From assembly GCF_000599865.1 (NCBI RefSeq), contig NZ_JHAC01000004.1, positions 62,001-126,000 of the forward strand: 64,000 bases of DNA, written 5' to 3'. This document shows, piece by piece, positions 28,913 to 45,059 of the stretch. Numbering within the stretch: position 1 is the stretch's first letter; every line of letters begins with the position of its first letter. A program made the position numbers and the translations under genes. Below the pieces are notes generated by a model. That model did no database searches. It had not been told where the DNA came from and was given only the letters and a program-made list of their open reading frames with translations. Source of the DNA: Deinococcus phoenicis (GTDB lineage: Bacteria; Deinococcota; Deinococci; Deinococcales; Deinococcaceae).

Positions 28913-30040
28913 CTACACCCGCACCAGGTCCCGCCCCACCTGCCCGATGTTCTGCTTCCCGCACAGCGCCAGCGCCAGCCGCACCTCGTCGTGGAGGAGG
29001 TCCAGCGTTCGCCGCACACCCGCTTCACCGCCGGCCGCCAGGCCCCACAGCGCGGCCCGGCCCAGGAAGACGGCCCTGGCCCCCAGCGCCACCGCCTTCA
29101 GCACATCCGTCCCGCGCGTCACGCCGCCGTCGAGGTAGACCTCTGCCTGGCCCTGCACGGCGTCCACCACTTCGGGCAGCGCCTCGATGCTGCTCACGGC
29201 GGTATCGAGTTGCCGCCCGCCGTGGTTGCTGACCCAGACCTGCGCGCCGTGGTGGGCGGCCAGCCGGGCGTCCTCGGCGGTCAGGATGCCTTTCAGCACG
29301 ATCGGCAGGGACGTGACCGAACGCAGCCAGGCGAGGTCTTTCCAGCTCAGGGTCTTGTCCACCAGCCCCTGGAAGTAGTTCACGAGTTGCGACCCGGCCT
29401 CCGATTCCAGCGCGTGCAGTTGCTCGCGGCTGCCCGCATTCGGCACGCTGAGGTGCGGTGGCAGGGCAAAGCGGTGGCGTTCGTTCGGCTCGCGGCGGCC
29501 CAGGAAGGGCGCGTCCACCGTCAGGACCAGCGCCCGCGCGCCCGCCGCCTCCGCCCGGCGCACGACCTCCGCGCTTACTTCCCGGTCGGTGTACAGGTAA
29601 AGCTGGAACCAGAAGCGCCCGGCTGCCGCCCGCGCCACGGCCTCGATCGGCGTGTTGCTGAAGGTGCTGAGGGTCATGAGGCTGCCCGCCGAGGCCGCCG
29701 CGCGCGCCGTGCCGAGTTCGGCGTCGGGGTGCGCGAGGCCGTGAAAGGCGCTGGGGGCGATGCCCACCGGGCAACTCAGCGGCAGGCCCAGCACCTCCGT
29801 TCGCGCGTCCACGTTCGACACGTCCACCAGCATCCGGGGCCGCAGGCGGAGGGCGCGGAAGCCGGCGCGGTTGGCCGCCAGCGTGACCTCGTCGTTCGCG
29901 CCGCTCGCGTAGTACTCCAGGGCGTTGCGGTCGAGCCTGGAGCGGCCCAGCGCCTCGATGTCCCCGAGGTTCACGGTCCCGTCCAGTTCGGGACCGTCCA
30001 GCTTGGGAATGGTCGCTTCCGGCAGGTTGGGGGTGGTCAT
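28913..30040 (-). CDS. FMN-dependent alpha-hydroxy-acid oxidase/dehydrogenase
   Basis: 375 residues, FMN TIM barrel. It oxidises an L-2-hydroxy acid (lactate, glycolate or similar) to the 2-oxo acid. Motifs: LEYYASGANDEVTL at the N-terminus, FQLYLYTDRE, VLKGILTAEDARLA and the active-site signature VSNHGGRQLD with the base His and substrate Arg. It cannot be decided from sequence whether it is an oxidase or a dehydrogenase. The ATG is 5 nt after a TACCCT. Divergent from the CDP-alcohol transferase gene over a 50-bp gap. Confidence 0.92.
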   Translation of the reverse strand: MTTPNLPEATIPKLDGPELDGTVNLGDIEALGRSRLDRNALEYYASGANDEVTLAANRAGFRALRLRPRMLVDVSNVDARTEVLGLPLSCPVGIAPSAFHGLAHPDAELGTARAAASAGSLMTLSTFSNTPIEAVARAAAGRFWFQLYLYTDREVSAEVVRRAEAAGARALVLTVDAPFLGRREPNERHRFALPPHLSVPNAGSREQLHALESEAGSQLVNYFQGLVDKTLSWKDLAWLRSVTSLPIVLKGILTAEDARLAAHHGAQVWVSNHGGRQLDTAVSSIEALPEVVDAVQGQAEVYLDGGVTRGTDVLKAVALGARAVFLGRAALWGLAAGGEAGVRRTLDLLHDEVRLALALCGKQNIGQVGRDLVRV

Positions 30041-30045
30041 GGGTC

Positions 30046-30083
30046 AGGGTAACAAGCCGGGCCGTCCGGCATGCCGCTATCCT
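30046..30083. promoter_or_regulatory. Two divergent -10 boxes of leaderless genes
   Basis: Minus strand TACCCT (30046-30051), 5 nt before the oxidase ATG. Plus strand TATCCT (30078-30083), 7 nt before the phosphotransferase ATG. The two promoters overlap within 50 bp. Confidence 0.5.
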
Positions 30084-30090
30084 GCCCCGG

Positions 30091-30660
30091 ATGCTCCGTC
30101 GGCTGCCCGCGTTCCTGATTGCCCTGCGTGGCCTGCTGGGGCCGCTGCTCTTTGCCCTGGCGCTGGGCGGGCGGGTGCCCTGGCTGTTTGCGGCGGGCCT
30201 GGGGCTGGCGCTGCTGTCCGACATTTTCGACGGCGTGCTGGCCCGGCGGCTGGGGGTGGCTTCCCCCCGCCTCCGCTGGGCCGACAGCGTGGTGGACGGC
30301 TGGTTCGTGCTGTGGGTGGCCGCCGCGTTGCTGCTGACCCATTTCGAGACGCTGCGCCCGGGCTTCCCCCTGCTGGCCGCGTATCTGCTCACCGACGTGG
30401 CCGGGTGGCTGGCCGACCTGGGCAAGTACGGGCGGGTCGCGGCCTACCACGCCTATTCCTCCAAGCTGACCGGGGTGCTGCTCTTCGCGGCGACGGTGCC
30501 CCTCAGCCTGCGAGACGACCCCGCACTGCTGTGGGTGGCCCTAGGCGTTGGCGTCCTCAACCACCTCGAACGCCTCGCCATGACGCTGGTGCTGCCGCAC
30601 TGGACGCCCGACGTGCCGACGCTGTGGCACGCGCTGCGGCGGCGGGCGGCCGGGGGGTAG
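30091..30660 (+). CDS. CDP-alcohol phosphatidyltransferase family protein
   Basis: 189 residues with about five membrane helices. Transfers a substituted phosphate from CDP-linked donors to an alcohol in membrane lipid synthesis. The signature D-x2-DG-x2-AR-x8-G-x3-D-x3-D is present as SDIFDGVLARR followed by RWADSVVDG, keeping all four Asp, but the usual second Gly is Leu. Acceptor (glycerol-P, inositol, serine or other) is unknown. The ATG lies 7 nt after TATCCT. Confidence 0.82.
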   Translation: MLRRLPAFLIALRGLLGPLLFALALGGRVPWLFAAGLGLALLSDIFDGVLARRLGVASPRLRWADSVVDGWFVLWVAAALLLTHFETLRPGFPLLAAYLLTDVAGWLADLGKYGRVAAYHAYSSKLTGVLLFAATVPLSLRDDPALLWVALGVGVLNHLERLAMTLVLPHWTPDVPTLWHALRRRAAGG

Positions 30661-30779
30661 AGTTCAGCCCTGCTGCATCCCGGAACCCTGCCGCTGACCC
30701 GCGCTTTTGCCGACGCGGGCGTGACTGTCGCCGGGGAGAGGTGGGCGAGGTGCTGGTGAACCCTGGTGCCTGTCCGGGA
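30661..30779. other. Gap with no intact gene
   Basis: Short open stretches (such as LLHPGTLPLTRAFADAG from about 30671) look faintly protein-like but have no start and stop quickly. Possibly the remains of a decayed gene. No regulatory signal recognised. Confidence 0.25.
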
Positions 30780-31196
30780 CTAGCCCAGGCCGTTTTGTCG
30801 AAGCCATTCCTGATCTGGTGGAATCTGTTGCAGCACTTCGACAATGACGTCATCCGGGGCCTGTAGTTGGAGTCGCCGCTGTCCCCAGGGTTCGTCAGTA
30901 GGGTTCATGAGGAACGTCAGTCCGGCATCCTGGAGGCGTTTTGCTTCGGCGTCGAGGTCCCCGACGACCAACGCGAGCATGACCCCCGAGGTCCTCTTGC
31001 CCTGAAGATGGCGGCCCGCCGCTGCGTGGTCCTTGTTCAGGAGATCAAAAAACAGGCCGGAATGGTCTGGATGTTGCAGGCTGACGAACCACGGCAACTC
31101 CGCCGTAGGCTCGAATCCGAAGTGCTGGATGTAGAACTGCGCGCTTTGCAACGGGTGGTCGCTCAGGACCATCAGACTGATGGCTTTGGTTTGCAT
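30780..31196 (-). CDS. VOC-superfamily (glyoxalase-like) protein
   Basis: 138 residues, a single VOC module: SLMVLSDHPLQSAQFYIQHF at the start, LALVVGDLDAEAKRLQ in the middle and EPWGQRRLQLQAPDDVIVEV at the end. Binding substrate unknown. The gene has a good GGAGGAAGG Shine-Dalgarno and a promoter (TTGACG, 18-bp spacer, TACAGT) that overlaps a 12-bp palindrome next to the divergent TetR gene, so it is probably the regulator's main target. Confidence 0.88.
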   Translation of the reverse strand: MQTKAISLMVLSDHPLQSAQFYIQHFGFEPTAELPWFVSLQHPDHSGLFFDLLNKDHAAAGRHLQGKRTSGVMLALVVGDLDAEAKRLQDAGLTFLMNPTDEPWGQRRLQLQAPDDVIVEVLQQIPPDQEWLRQNGLG

Positions 31197-31221
31197 CGTC
31201 CTTCCTCCATTTCACTACGAC

Positions 31222-31233
31222 TGTACCGGTACA
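31222..31233. promoter_or_regulatory. Palindromic operator between VOC and tetR genes
   Basis: TGTACCGGTACA, a perfect 12-bp palindrome overlapping the -10 (TACAGT, minus strand) of the VOC promoter and lying upstream of TAACGT (31241-31246), which is 6 nt before the tetR ATG. Both genes could be repressed from this site. Confidence 0.6.
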
Positions 31234-31252
31234 CCTGGAGTAACGTCAAGCC

Positions 31253-31849
31253 ATGCGCCAGAACGCTGCCCGCCGAACGCTCCTGCTCGATACCGCCATT
31301 CACCTCCTGGCCCGCGAAGGAGCGCGCGGCCTGAGCTACCGGGCCTTGGATAACGCCGCCGAGTTGCCTACCGGAACGGCGTCGAACTACTTCCGTCACC
31401 GTGCCGATCTGCTGCATCAAATCGCGCTTCACATTCACGAGCGCCTGATGCCTGATCCACAGTGGCTGGAAGAAACCTTGCAGCAAAGAACGGGGCAGGA
31501 ACTCTACACGGCCCTGCTGGAAAATCTCGTGGAACGTGTCCTTCAGGAGCAACACACCTCCCTGGCCCTGATGGAACTCCGGCTGGAGGCCACCCGGCGT
31601 CCTGAATTACGTGCTTCACTTTTCAGCACCGTCAGGCACAACATTGGGTGGAACCAACGGTTCAGCGAGGAACACGGACTGGCTCTACGTGCCGAAGACT
31701 TCGTGCTGATGTACCTGGCCATCAGCGGATTGCTGGTTGAAGAACTGACTGTGCCGGGCGTGCTGGCACCGTACACCAGAACGGAGCTGGTCCAGTCTCT
31801 GGTCGCGCGATTCCTGCCGATCCAGACCGGGGAAGGCGGAATCCGGTAG
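31253..31849 (+). CDS. TetR/AcrR-family transcriptional regulator
   Basis: 198 residues. N-terminal helix-turn-helix GARGLSYRALDNAAELPTGT followed by ASNYFRHRADLL, the family hallmark, and an all-helical ligand domain from about residue 60. Divergent from the VOC gene with 56 bp between starts and a palindrome in that gap, a classic local repressor arrangement. The ATG is 6 nt after TAACGT with no Shine-Dalgarno, so the message may be leaderless. Codon use is AT-richer than the window average, hinting at later acquisition. Ligand unknown. Confidence 0.93.
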   Translation: MRQNAARRTLLLDTAIHLLAREGARGLSYRALDNAAELPTGTASNYFRHRADLLHQIALHIHERLMPDPQWLEETLQQRTGQELYTALLENLVERVLQEQHTSLALMELRLEATRRPELRASLFSTVRHNIGWNQRFSEEHGLALRAEDFVLMYLAISGLLVEELTVPGVLAPYTRTELVQSLVARFLPIQTGEGGIR

Positions 31850-31902
31850 ACCAGTCCCCGCGTGGAATGGCGGCAGGACCGGGCGGCCCCCGCCGCGCTT
31901 GC

Positions 31903-31908
31903 TACCCT
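31903..31908 (+). promoter_or_regulatory. -10 box of leaderless hypothetical gene
   Basis: TACCCT, six bases before the ATG at 31915. No Shine-Dalgarno. Confidence 0.5.
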
Positions 31909-31914
31909 CTTGCC

Positions 31915-32325
31915 ATGACGACTTCCGATGCCCAGGTCCGGCAAAAGCTCACGGCCCTCGCCCAGAGCCTGCGCGCCTTCCACTCGGCGCTGCTGGACTT
32001 CGCCAAGGGCGAGTACGAATTTCTGCATGGCCCGGTGAAGGGTCCCTTCGCGCTGTACTCGCTGGTGATGAACGACCCCTCGTTCCAGTGGCTGCGGCCT
32101 CTCTCCGGCCTGATGGCGACGCTCGACGAGGTGCTGGATCAGAAGGACACCACGCTGACCGAGCGCAACGTGGCGGACGTGCGGCAGGCGCTGGGACTAT
32201 TGTTTGCCGACACGGACACCCGCTTTGCCGACTTCCGCGCCGGATACGCCCGCGCCAGGGGGGACGCCCGCGTGCGCGAAACCGAGGTCCGCTGGCGCGA
32301 GACGCTGGGCAGTCTGGAGGCTTGA
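31915..32325 (+). CDS. Helical protein of unknown function
   Basis: 136 residues, mostly predicted helical, with amphipathic segments (LTALAQSLRAFHSALLDFAK, LMATLDEVLDQ) that suggest a small four-helix bundle; no cysteine, no membrane segment. I do not recognise the family. A start at 31915 is favoured over 31867 because TACCCT lies six bases upstream and because the first 16 residues of the longer frame are Gly/Pro/Arg-rich. It ends 6 bp before pth, so the two are likely co-transcribed. Confidence 0.75.
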   Translation: MTTSDAQVRQKLTALAQSLRAFHSALLDFAKGEYEFLHGPVKGPFALYSLVMNDPSFQWLRPLSGLMATLDEVLDQKDTTLTERNVADVRQALGLLFADTDTRFADFRAGYARARGDARVRETEVRWRETLGSLEA

Positions 32326-32331
32326 GCGCCT

Positions 32332-33015
32332 ATGAAACTGGTCGTCGGCCTGGGCAATCCGGGCAGCCAGTACGTCCGGACCCGCCACAACGTCGGCTGG
32401 CTGGTCGTGGACGAGGTGGCCCGCCGCTGGGGGGCTGTCTGGCGGAGGGAAAAGGACGCGGAGGTGGCCGAGGTGCGTGTGGGAGCGGCGCCCGGCGCGA
32501 AGGTGCTGCTGATCAAGCCGCAGACCTTCATGAACACGTCGGGCAAGGCGGTGGGGCCGCTCTACGCCTTCTACAAGCTGGACGGTGACGCATTGCTGGT
32601 CGTGCAGGACGACCTCGACAGCCCCTTCGGCCTGCTGAAGTTCCGGCTGGGCGGGCGGCACGGCGGGCAGAACGGCGTGCGCGACATTATCCGGGTGCTG
32701 GGCACGCCCGACTTTCCGCGCCTGAAGGTGGGCATCTCGCGGCCCCCGGCAGGCTGGGACCCCGCCGACTGGGTGCTGAGCAAGTGGCGCACGGAGGAGG
32801 CAGCCACGCTCGCGGAACTGGTGCGTCTGGGGGCCGACGCGGTGGAAGTCTGGGCACAGCGGGGACTGGCCGAGGGGCAGGGGCGCTTCAACGGCACGGA
32901 CCTGCGCCCGAAACCGGCACCGGAACCTCAGGCCACGCCCCGGCCCGAGGGGTCGGACGCGGCGGCCTCTGCCCCAGCAGACGCGGCGTATGCTGACGCC
33001 CGTGACCCCCACTGA
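32332..33015 (+). CDS. pth: Peptidyl-tRNA hydrolase with C-terminal extension
   Basis: 227 residues. Recycles peptidyl-tRNA released from stalled ribosomes. The family core is complete: [20 protein letters not shown] with the catalytic His, [13 protein letters not shown] with the conserved Asn, and [13 protein letters not shown]. Bacterial Pth usually has about 190 residues; here the last 35 or so form a Pro/Ala/Glu-rich tail that is probably disordered. The 3' end overlaps the start of the M42 peptidase gene and may carry its promoter. Confidence 0.96.
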   Translation: MKLVVGLGNPGSQYVRTRHNVGWLVVDEVARRWGAVWRREKDAEVAEVRVGAAPGAKVLLIKPQTFMNTSGKAVGPLYAFYKLDGDALLVVQDDLDSPFGLLKFRLGGRHGGQNGVRDIIRVLGTPDFPRLKVGISRPPAGWDPADWVLSKWRTEEAATLAELVRLGADAVEVWAQRGLAEGQGRFNGTDLRPKPAPEPQATPRPEGSDAAASAPADAAYADARDPH

Positions 33016-34063
33016 GCTGCGGCTGGACCTCCTGTGCCAACTCTCGGACCTGAACGGCGTCCCGGGCAACGAGGACGCGGTGCGTGACTTCGTGCTGCGT
33101 GAACTGGACGGCCTGGCCGACGAGGTCCGTGTGGACGCGCTGGGCAACGTGATCGCCCTGAAGCGTGGACGGGACGCAGCCAGTGAGGGAGAACACCGCC
33201 GCGAGCGCATCATGCTCAGCGCGCACATGGACGAGATCGGGTTCCTGGTGCGCTTCGTCGACGACCAGGGCTTCCTGCGCGTGCAGGCGCTGGGCGGCTT
33301 CGACACCCGCAACCTCTTTGCCCGCAACGTGACGGTGCAGACGCGCGGGGGTGCGCTGCCCGGCCTTCTGACGCCCGGCGGCAGGCCCGTCCACATCGCC
33401 ACCCCGGAAGACCGCAAGAAGGTCCCCGAGGTCAAGGAATTCTTCGTCGATCTCGGCCTGAACGCAGAGGAGGTCAAGCGCCGCGTGCGGGTGGGCGACA
33501 TGGTCACGCTCGACCAGACGGCGCGGCAGGTCGGGCACCTCGTCGTCGGCAAGGCGATGGACGACCGCGCCAGCGTCTTTTTGCAACTGGAGGTGCTGCG
33601 TCACTTCCGCGAGGAGCGCCCCCGGCATGACGTGGTGGCCGTCTTCAGCGTGCAGGAGGAAGTCGGGCTGCGCGGCGCGGTGGTCGCGGCCTACGGCGTG
33701 GAACCTACCCTGGGCATCGGCCTGGACGTGACGCTGGCGGTGGACACCCCCGGCGTCGGCCCCGACGAGGCGGTCACGCGCCTGGGCGAGGGCATCGGCA
33801 TCAAGGTCTTCGACTCCTCCATGATTTCCACCCGCTGGCTGGTGGACGCCCTGGTGGACCTGGCCGAACAGGAAGGCACCCCGTACCAGCTGGAGGTGCT
33901 GGCGCTGGGCGGGACCGACGGCGCAGCGATCCAGAAGACGCGTGCGGGCGTGCCCTCCGTCACGCTCAGCATTCCCACCCGCTATATCCACACCATCGTC
34001 GAGGCCGTCCATGTGGGCGACCTGCGCGCCGGGGTGGACCTGCTGGTAGCCTACCTGCGCTGA
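33002..34063 (+). CDS. M42-family metallopeptidase
   Basis: About 353 residues, tetrahedral aminopeptidase/glucanase (TET) family. Metal ligands are recognisable: His in SAHMDEIGF, Asp in GKAMDDRAS, Glu-Glu in [10 protein letters not shown], and the C-terminal His in RYIHTIVEA. It should trim peptides in a self-compartmentalised particle. Two starts are possible: ATG at 32990, or GTG at 33002, which has TATGCT seven bases upstream (32989-32994), inside the pth coding end. I prefer the GTG because of that box, but the choice is open. It overlaps pth by 14-26 nt. Confidence 0.9.
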   Translation: MTPTELRLDLLCQLSDLNGVPGNEDAVRDFVLRELDGLADEVRVDALGNVIALKRGRDAASEGEHRRERIMLSAHMDEIGFLVRFVDDQGFLRVQALGGFDTRNLFARNVTVQTRGGALPGLLTPGGRPVHIATPEDRKKVPEVKEFFVDLGLNAEEVKRRVRVGDMVTLDQTARQVGHLVVGKAMDDRASVFLQLEVLRHFREERPRHDVVAVFSVQEEVGLRGAVVAAYGVEPTLGIGLDVTLAVDTPGVGPDEAVTRLGEGIGIKVFDSSMISTRWLVDALVDLAEQEGTPYQLEVLALGGTDGAAIQKTRAGVPSVTLSIPTRYIHTIVEAVHVGDLRAGVDLLVAYLR

Positions 34064-34755
<692 letters not shown>

Positions 34756-34759
<4 letters not shown>

Positions 34760-36066
34760 AGCTTGTGCCTCTGCTGGTCCTGCTCGGCGGCGCGGCCCTC
34801 GCGCAGCCGGCCCCGCCGACGCCGGGCGTCCCTGGGCTGAACGCCGGCGACACCGCCTGGATGCTGGTCGCCGCCTCGCTGGTACTGCTGATGACGCCCG
34901 GCCTGGCTCTGTTCTACGGCGGCCTGACCCGTGCCCCCAGCGTGCTGAACACCATGATGATGAGCGTCGCGTCGACCGGTGTGGTGGGCGTGCTGTGGAC
35001 CCTGGCCGGGTACACCCTGGCGTTCGGGCCGGGTGGGAACGCCCTGATCGGCGGCCTCTCGAACCTCGGGCTGGGGGGCATGACGGACGCGCTGACCGGC
35101 ACCGTTCCCACCTCCGTCTTCGCGGCCTTCCAGGCGATGTTCGCCATTATTGCCCTCGCCTTGATCAGCGGCGCGGTGGTCGGGCGGATGCGCTTCGGGG
35201 CGTTCCTGCTTTTTGGCGGCTTGTGGAGTCTGCTGATCTATGCGCCGCTGGCGCACTGGGTCTGGAGCGCGGACGGCTGGCTCTACAAGTCCGGCACGCT
35301 GGATTTTGCGGGCGGCACCGTGATTCATATCGCGGCGGGCGTGAGTGCGCTGGTGGCCGCCGCCGTCCTGGGGCCGCGCCTGGGCTACCCCCGCGCCGCG
35401 CACGTGCCGCACAACGTTCCCTTCGTGCTGCTGGGGGCGGGCCTGCTGCACTTCGGCTGGATGGGCTTCAATGCCGGGAGTGCCCTGGCCGCCAACCAGA
35501 CCGCCGCGCTGGCGCTGCTCACCACGCTGGTCGCCCCCGCCGCCGCCCTGCTGACCTGGCTGGCCTGGGAGAGTCGGGGCACCGGCAAGCCCACCGCCGT
35601 CGGGGCCGCCACCGGGCTGGTCGTGGGTCTGGTCGCCATCACGCCCGCCTGCGCCTTCGTGACGCCCTGGGCCGCCACCGTGATCGGCGGGCTGGGGGCC
35701 ACCGCCAGCTTCTGGACCGTGCAGGTCAAGCCGCGTCTGGGGGCCGACGACGCCCTCGACGTGTTCGCCTGCCACGGGGTCGCCGGAATCGTGGGCGCGC
35801 TGCTGACCGGGGCGCTCGCCTGGACGACCGGCAGCGGCGGTCCGGTAGGTGGGCAACTGGTCATCCAGCTTGTCAGCGTGGCCGTCAGTGTCCTGTACAC
35901 CGGGCTGGGCAGTTTCGTTCTGCTGAAGCTCGTCAGCCTCGTTCTTCCGCTGCGGGTCACGGCCCGGCAGGAGGTGGGCGGCATGGACCTCAGCGCCCAC
36001 AGCGAGCAGGGGTACACCGAGCAGGAAGGGGGCCTCAGCGCCCCGGTCTTCGTCGGCGGTGACTGA
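34756..36066 (+). CDS. amtB: Ammonium transporter AmtB
   Basis: 436 residues: an N-terminal signal-like segment (VPLLVLLGGAALAQ), then eleven membrane helices. The family start DTAWMLVAASLVLLMTPGLA, the pore-lining His pair in HFGWMGFNAGS and FACHGVAGIVG and the conserved NTMMMS are present. It conducts ammonium inward and should be blocked by the PII protein encoded directly upstream. GTG start overlaps the glnK stop (GTGA). The cytoplasmic C-terminal tail is short and acidic. Confidence 0.95.
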
Positions 36067-36198
36067 AGAAGGCCTCCTCCGTCCGGTCCTCTGTGCGGCC
36101 CCGCCCGGCGACGTCTCCAGGGGGGGCCGCCCCAGGATCCGGCCGGACCGGACGGCTCCGCCGGGACGCTTGCCCTCCGGGGCGTGAATAAAGCCTGT

Positions 36199-36206
36199 GT
36201 TAGGAT
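36199..36206 (+). promoter_or_regulatory. Candidate V-ATPase operon promoter
   Basis: Extended -10 TGTTAGGAT ending at 36206. No convincing -35. It would give a leader of about 130 nt; the rest of 36067-36342 is GC-rich with no gene recognised. Confidence 0.35.
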
Positions 36207-36210
36207 GCTG

Positions 36211-36245
<35 letters not shown>

Positions 36246-36342
36246 TCTCAGCAGCTCAGCGCACCCCCCGGACACCTCGCCCTCACGGACGGGGCTTTTC
36301 AAGAGGGGTGCTCCTGAGTCACGAAGGGAAAGGAGGAGGGAT

Positions 36343-38735
<2,393 letters not shown>

Positions 38736-38754
38736 GTTCTCAGGAGTGTCCGCT

Positions 38755-39060
<306 letters not shown>

Positions 39061-39061
39061 T

Positions 39062-39619
39062 ATGGCGCTCGACAAGCTCCTCGAACACGAAGCGCAGGCG
39101 GACATCGAGCGCATCCGCGCCGAGGCCTCGGGCCGCGCGCAGCAGATTGTCGCGGACGCCCGGGAACGCGCCCAGGCCCTGATCGAGAGCCGCACCCGCG
39201 CGCTCGAAACGCAGCGCCAGGCCGGGCTGGTGCGTGCCCGCAGCGCCGCCGACCTCGAACTGAGTGCGGCGCGGCTGACGGCCAGCGAGCAGGGCATGAC
39301 CGAGGTGTACGGCCTGGTCGAGCAGCAGCTGCGCGACATCACCCGCCTGCCGGAATACCGCGAGATCCTGGGCCGCCTGATTCAGCAGGCCCGCCAGGCC
39401 ATCCCCGATGCGGAAGCCGTCGAGGTTGGCCCCGCCGAGGCTGCGCTGGCCCGCGAACTCGTCACCGACCTCCCCGTGCGCGAGAACCCTGGGCTTCAGG
39501 GGGGCGTGCGCGTGGTGGCCCGCGGCGGCAAGAGCGGCATCACCAACACGCTCCCGGGCCGTCTCGAACGGGTGCGGGGCGAACTCGCGCCGCAGGTCAG
39601 CCGCCTGCTGGCCGAGTAA
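39062..39619 (+). CDS. V-type ATPase subunit E (peripheral stalk)
   Basis: 185 residues: a long N-terminal coiled coil (ALDKLLEHEAQADIERIRAE and onward) that pairs with subunit G, then a globular C-terminal domain with GGVRVVARGGKSGITNTLPG that attaches to the A/B head. Starts one base after the K stop codon. Confidence 0.92.
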   Translation: MALDKLLEHEAQADIERIRAEASGRAQQIVADARERAQALIESRTRALETQRQAGLVRARSAADLELSAARLTASEQGMTEVYGLVEQQLRDITRLPEYREILGRLIQQARQAIPDAEAVEVGPAEAALARELVTDLPVRENPGLQGGVRVVARGGKSGITNTLPGRLERVRGELAPQVSRLLAE

Positions 39620-39644
39620 GGCCGGCGAAGGAGAATTGGCCGAA

Positions 39645-40619
<975 letters not shown>

Positions 40620-40623
<4 letters not shown>

Positions 40624-40985
40624 CCCAGGCCAAGGCAGCACCGGGCGCGGGCAACCAGACGCAGCATGTCGCCGTCCTCGCCGACGCCGAGACCGCCACC
40701 GGCTACCGCCTGGCGGGGGCCGAGGTGATCGAGGCGACGCCGGAGACGGCAGTCCGCGAACTCGAACGGCTCATCCAGGAAAACCGCTATGGCCTCGTCG
40801 CGGTGGACACCGGCCTCATTCCCGACCCCATGACCGCCACCGCCCGCGTGATGCGTGGGCGTGACCTCCCCATCCTGCTGCCCATTCCCAGCCTGCGCGA
40901 CGCTTTTTCCGCCGACACGGTGGACGCCAAGGCCTACATGGGCAAGCTGGTGCGGGACACCATCGGGTTCGATATCAAGCTTTGA
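40620..40985 (+). CDS. V-type ATPase subunit F (rotor)
   Basis: 121 residues with a CheY-like alpha/beta fold: VAVLADAETATGYRLAGAEV at the start and LLPIPSLRDAFS in the middle. It caps subunit D in the central stalk. A 120-nt gap filled by an octamer array separates it from subunit A. Confidence 0.93.
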
Positions 40986-41090
40986 GGTTCAGGGTCTAAC
41001 GCTTCAACCTTCGAAACGGCCTGAGGCACAAATGTCGTCCTGGGCATCTTTTAGACTGGTTGACGGTTAGACCCTAGACCCTTAGACCTC
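40984..41090. repeat. Octamer-word inverted array (NNGTCTAA family), site B, inside V-ATPase operon
   Basis: Left arm units GAGGTTCA, GGGTCTAA, CGCTTCAA, CCTTCGAA (40984-41015) run in register from the end of subunit F. The right arm (41051-41089), read on the minus strand, gives AGGTCTAA, GGGTCTAG, GGGTCTAA, CCGTCAA and CAGTCTAA with one slip. It ends just before the Shine-Dalgarno of subunit A. Confidence 0.75.
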
Positions 41091-41105
41091 TCCCAAGGAG
41101 ACCAA

Positions 41106-44260
<3,155 letters not shown>

Positions 44261-44325
44261 GGTTGTAGGCTGTGGGGTGTAGGCGCAGGTTTGTTCCCAC
44301 ACCCTACAGCCCACACCCCACAACC
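44261..44325. repeat. Heptamer-word inverted array (GGNTGTR family), inside V-ATPase operon
   Basis: Directly after the B stop: GGTTGTA, GGCTGTG, GGGTGTA (44261-44281) in exact 7-nt register. Right arm (44298-44325) read on the minus strand: GGTTGTG, GGGTGTG, GGCTGTA, GGGTGTG, also in exact register. It could fold into one long hairpin before the subunit D ribosome site. Confidence 0.8.
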
Positions 44326-44332
44326 CCACCGG

Positions 44333-45017
<685 letters not shown>

Positions 45018-45031
45018 GCGCCAGGCCAGAG

Positions 45032-45059
45032 AAAGCCGCCTCCCTGTGGGGCGGTTTTT
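45032..45059. terminator. Terminator of the V-ATPase operon, bidirectional
   Basis: GCCGCC (45035-45040) pairs with GGCGGT (45050-45055), 9-nt loop, followed by TTTTT; the mirrored AAA run on the left would also serve the minus-strand HD gene. Confidence 0.8.

Noticed and set aside
30661..30779. Possible small gene between the phosphotransferase and VOC genes
   Set aside because: The protein-like stretches lie in two different frames and lack start signals; at most a decayed remnant.
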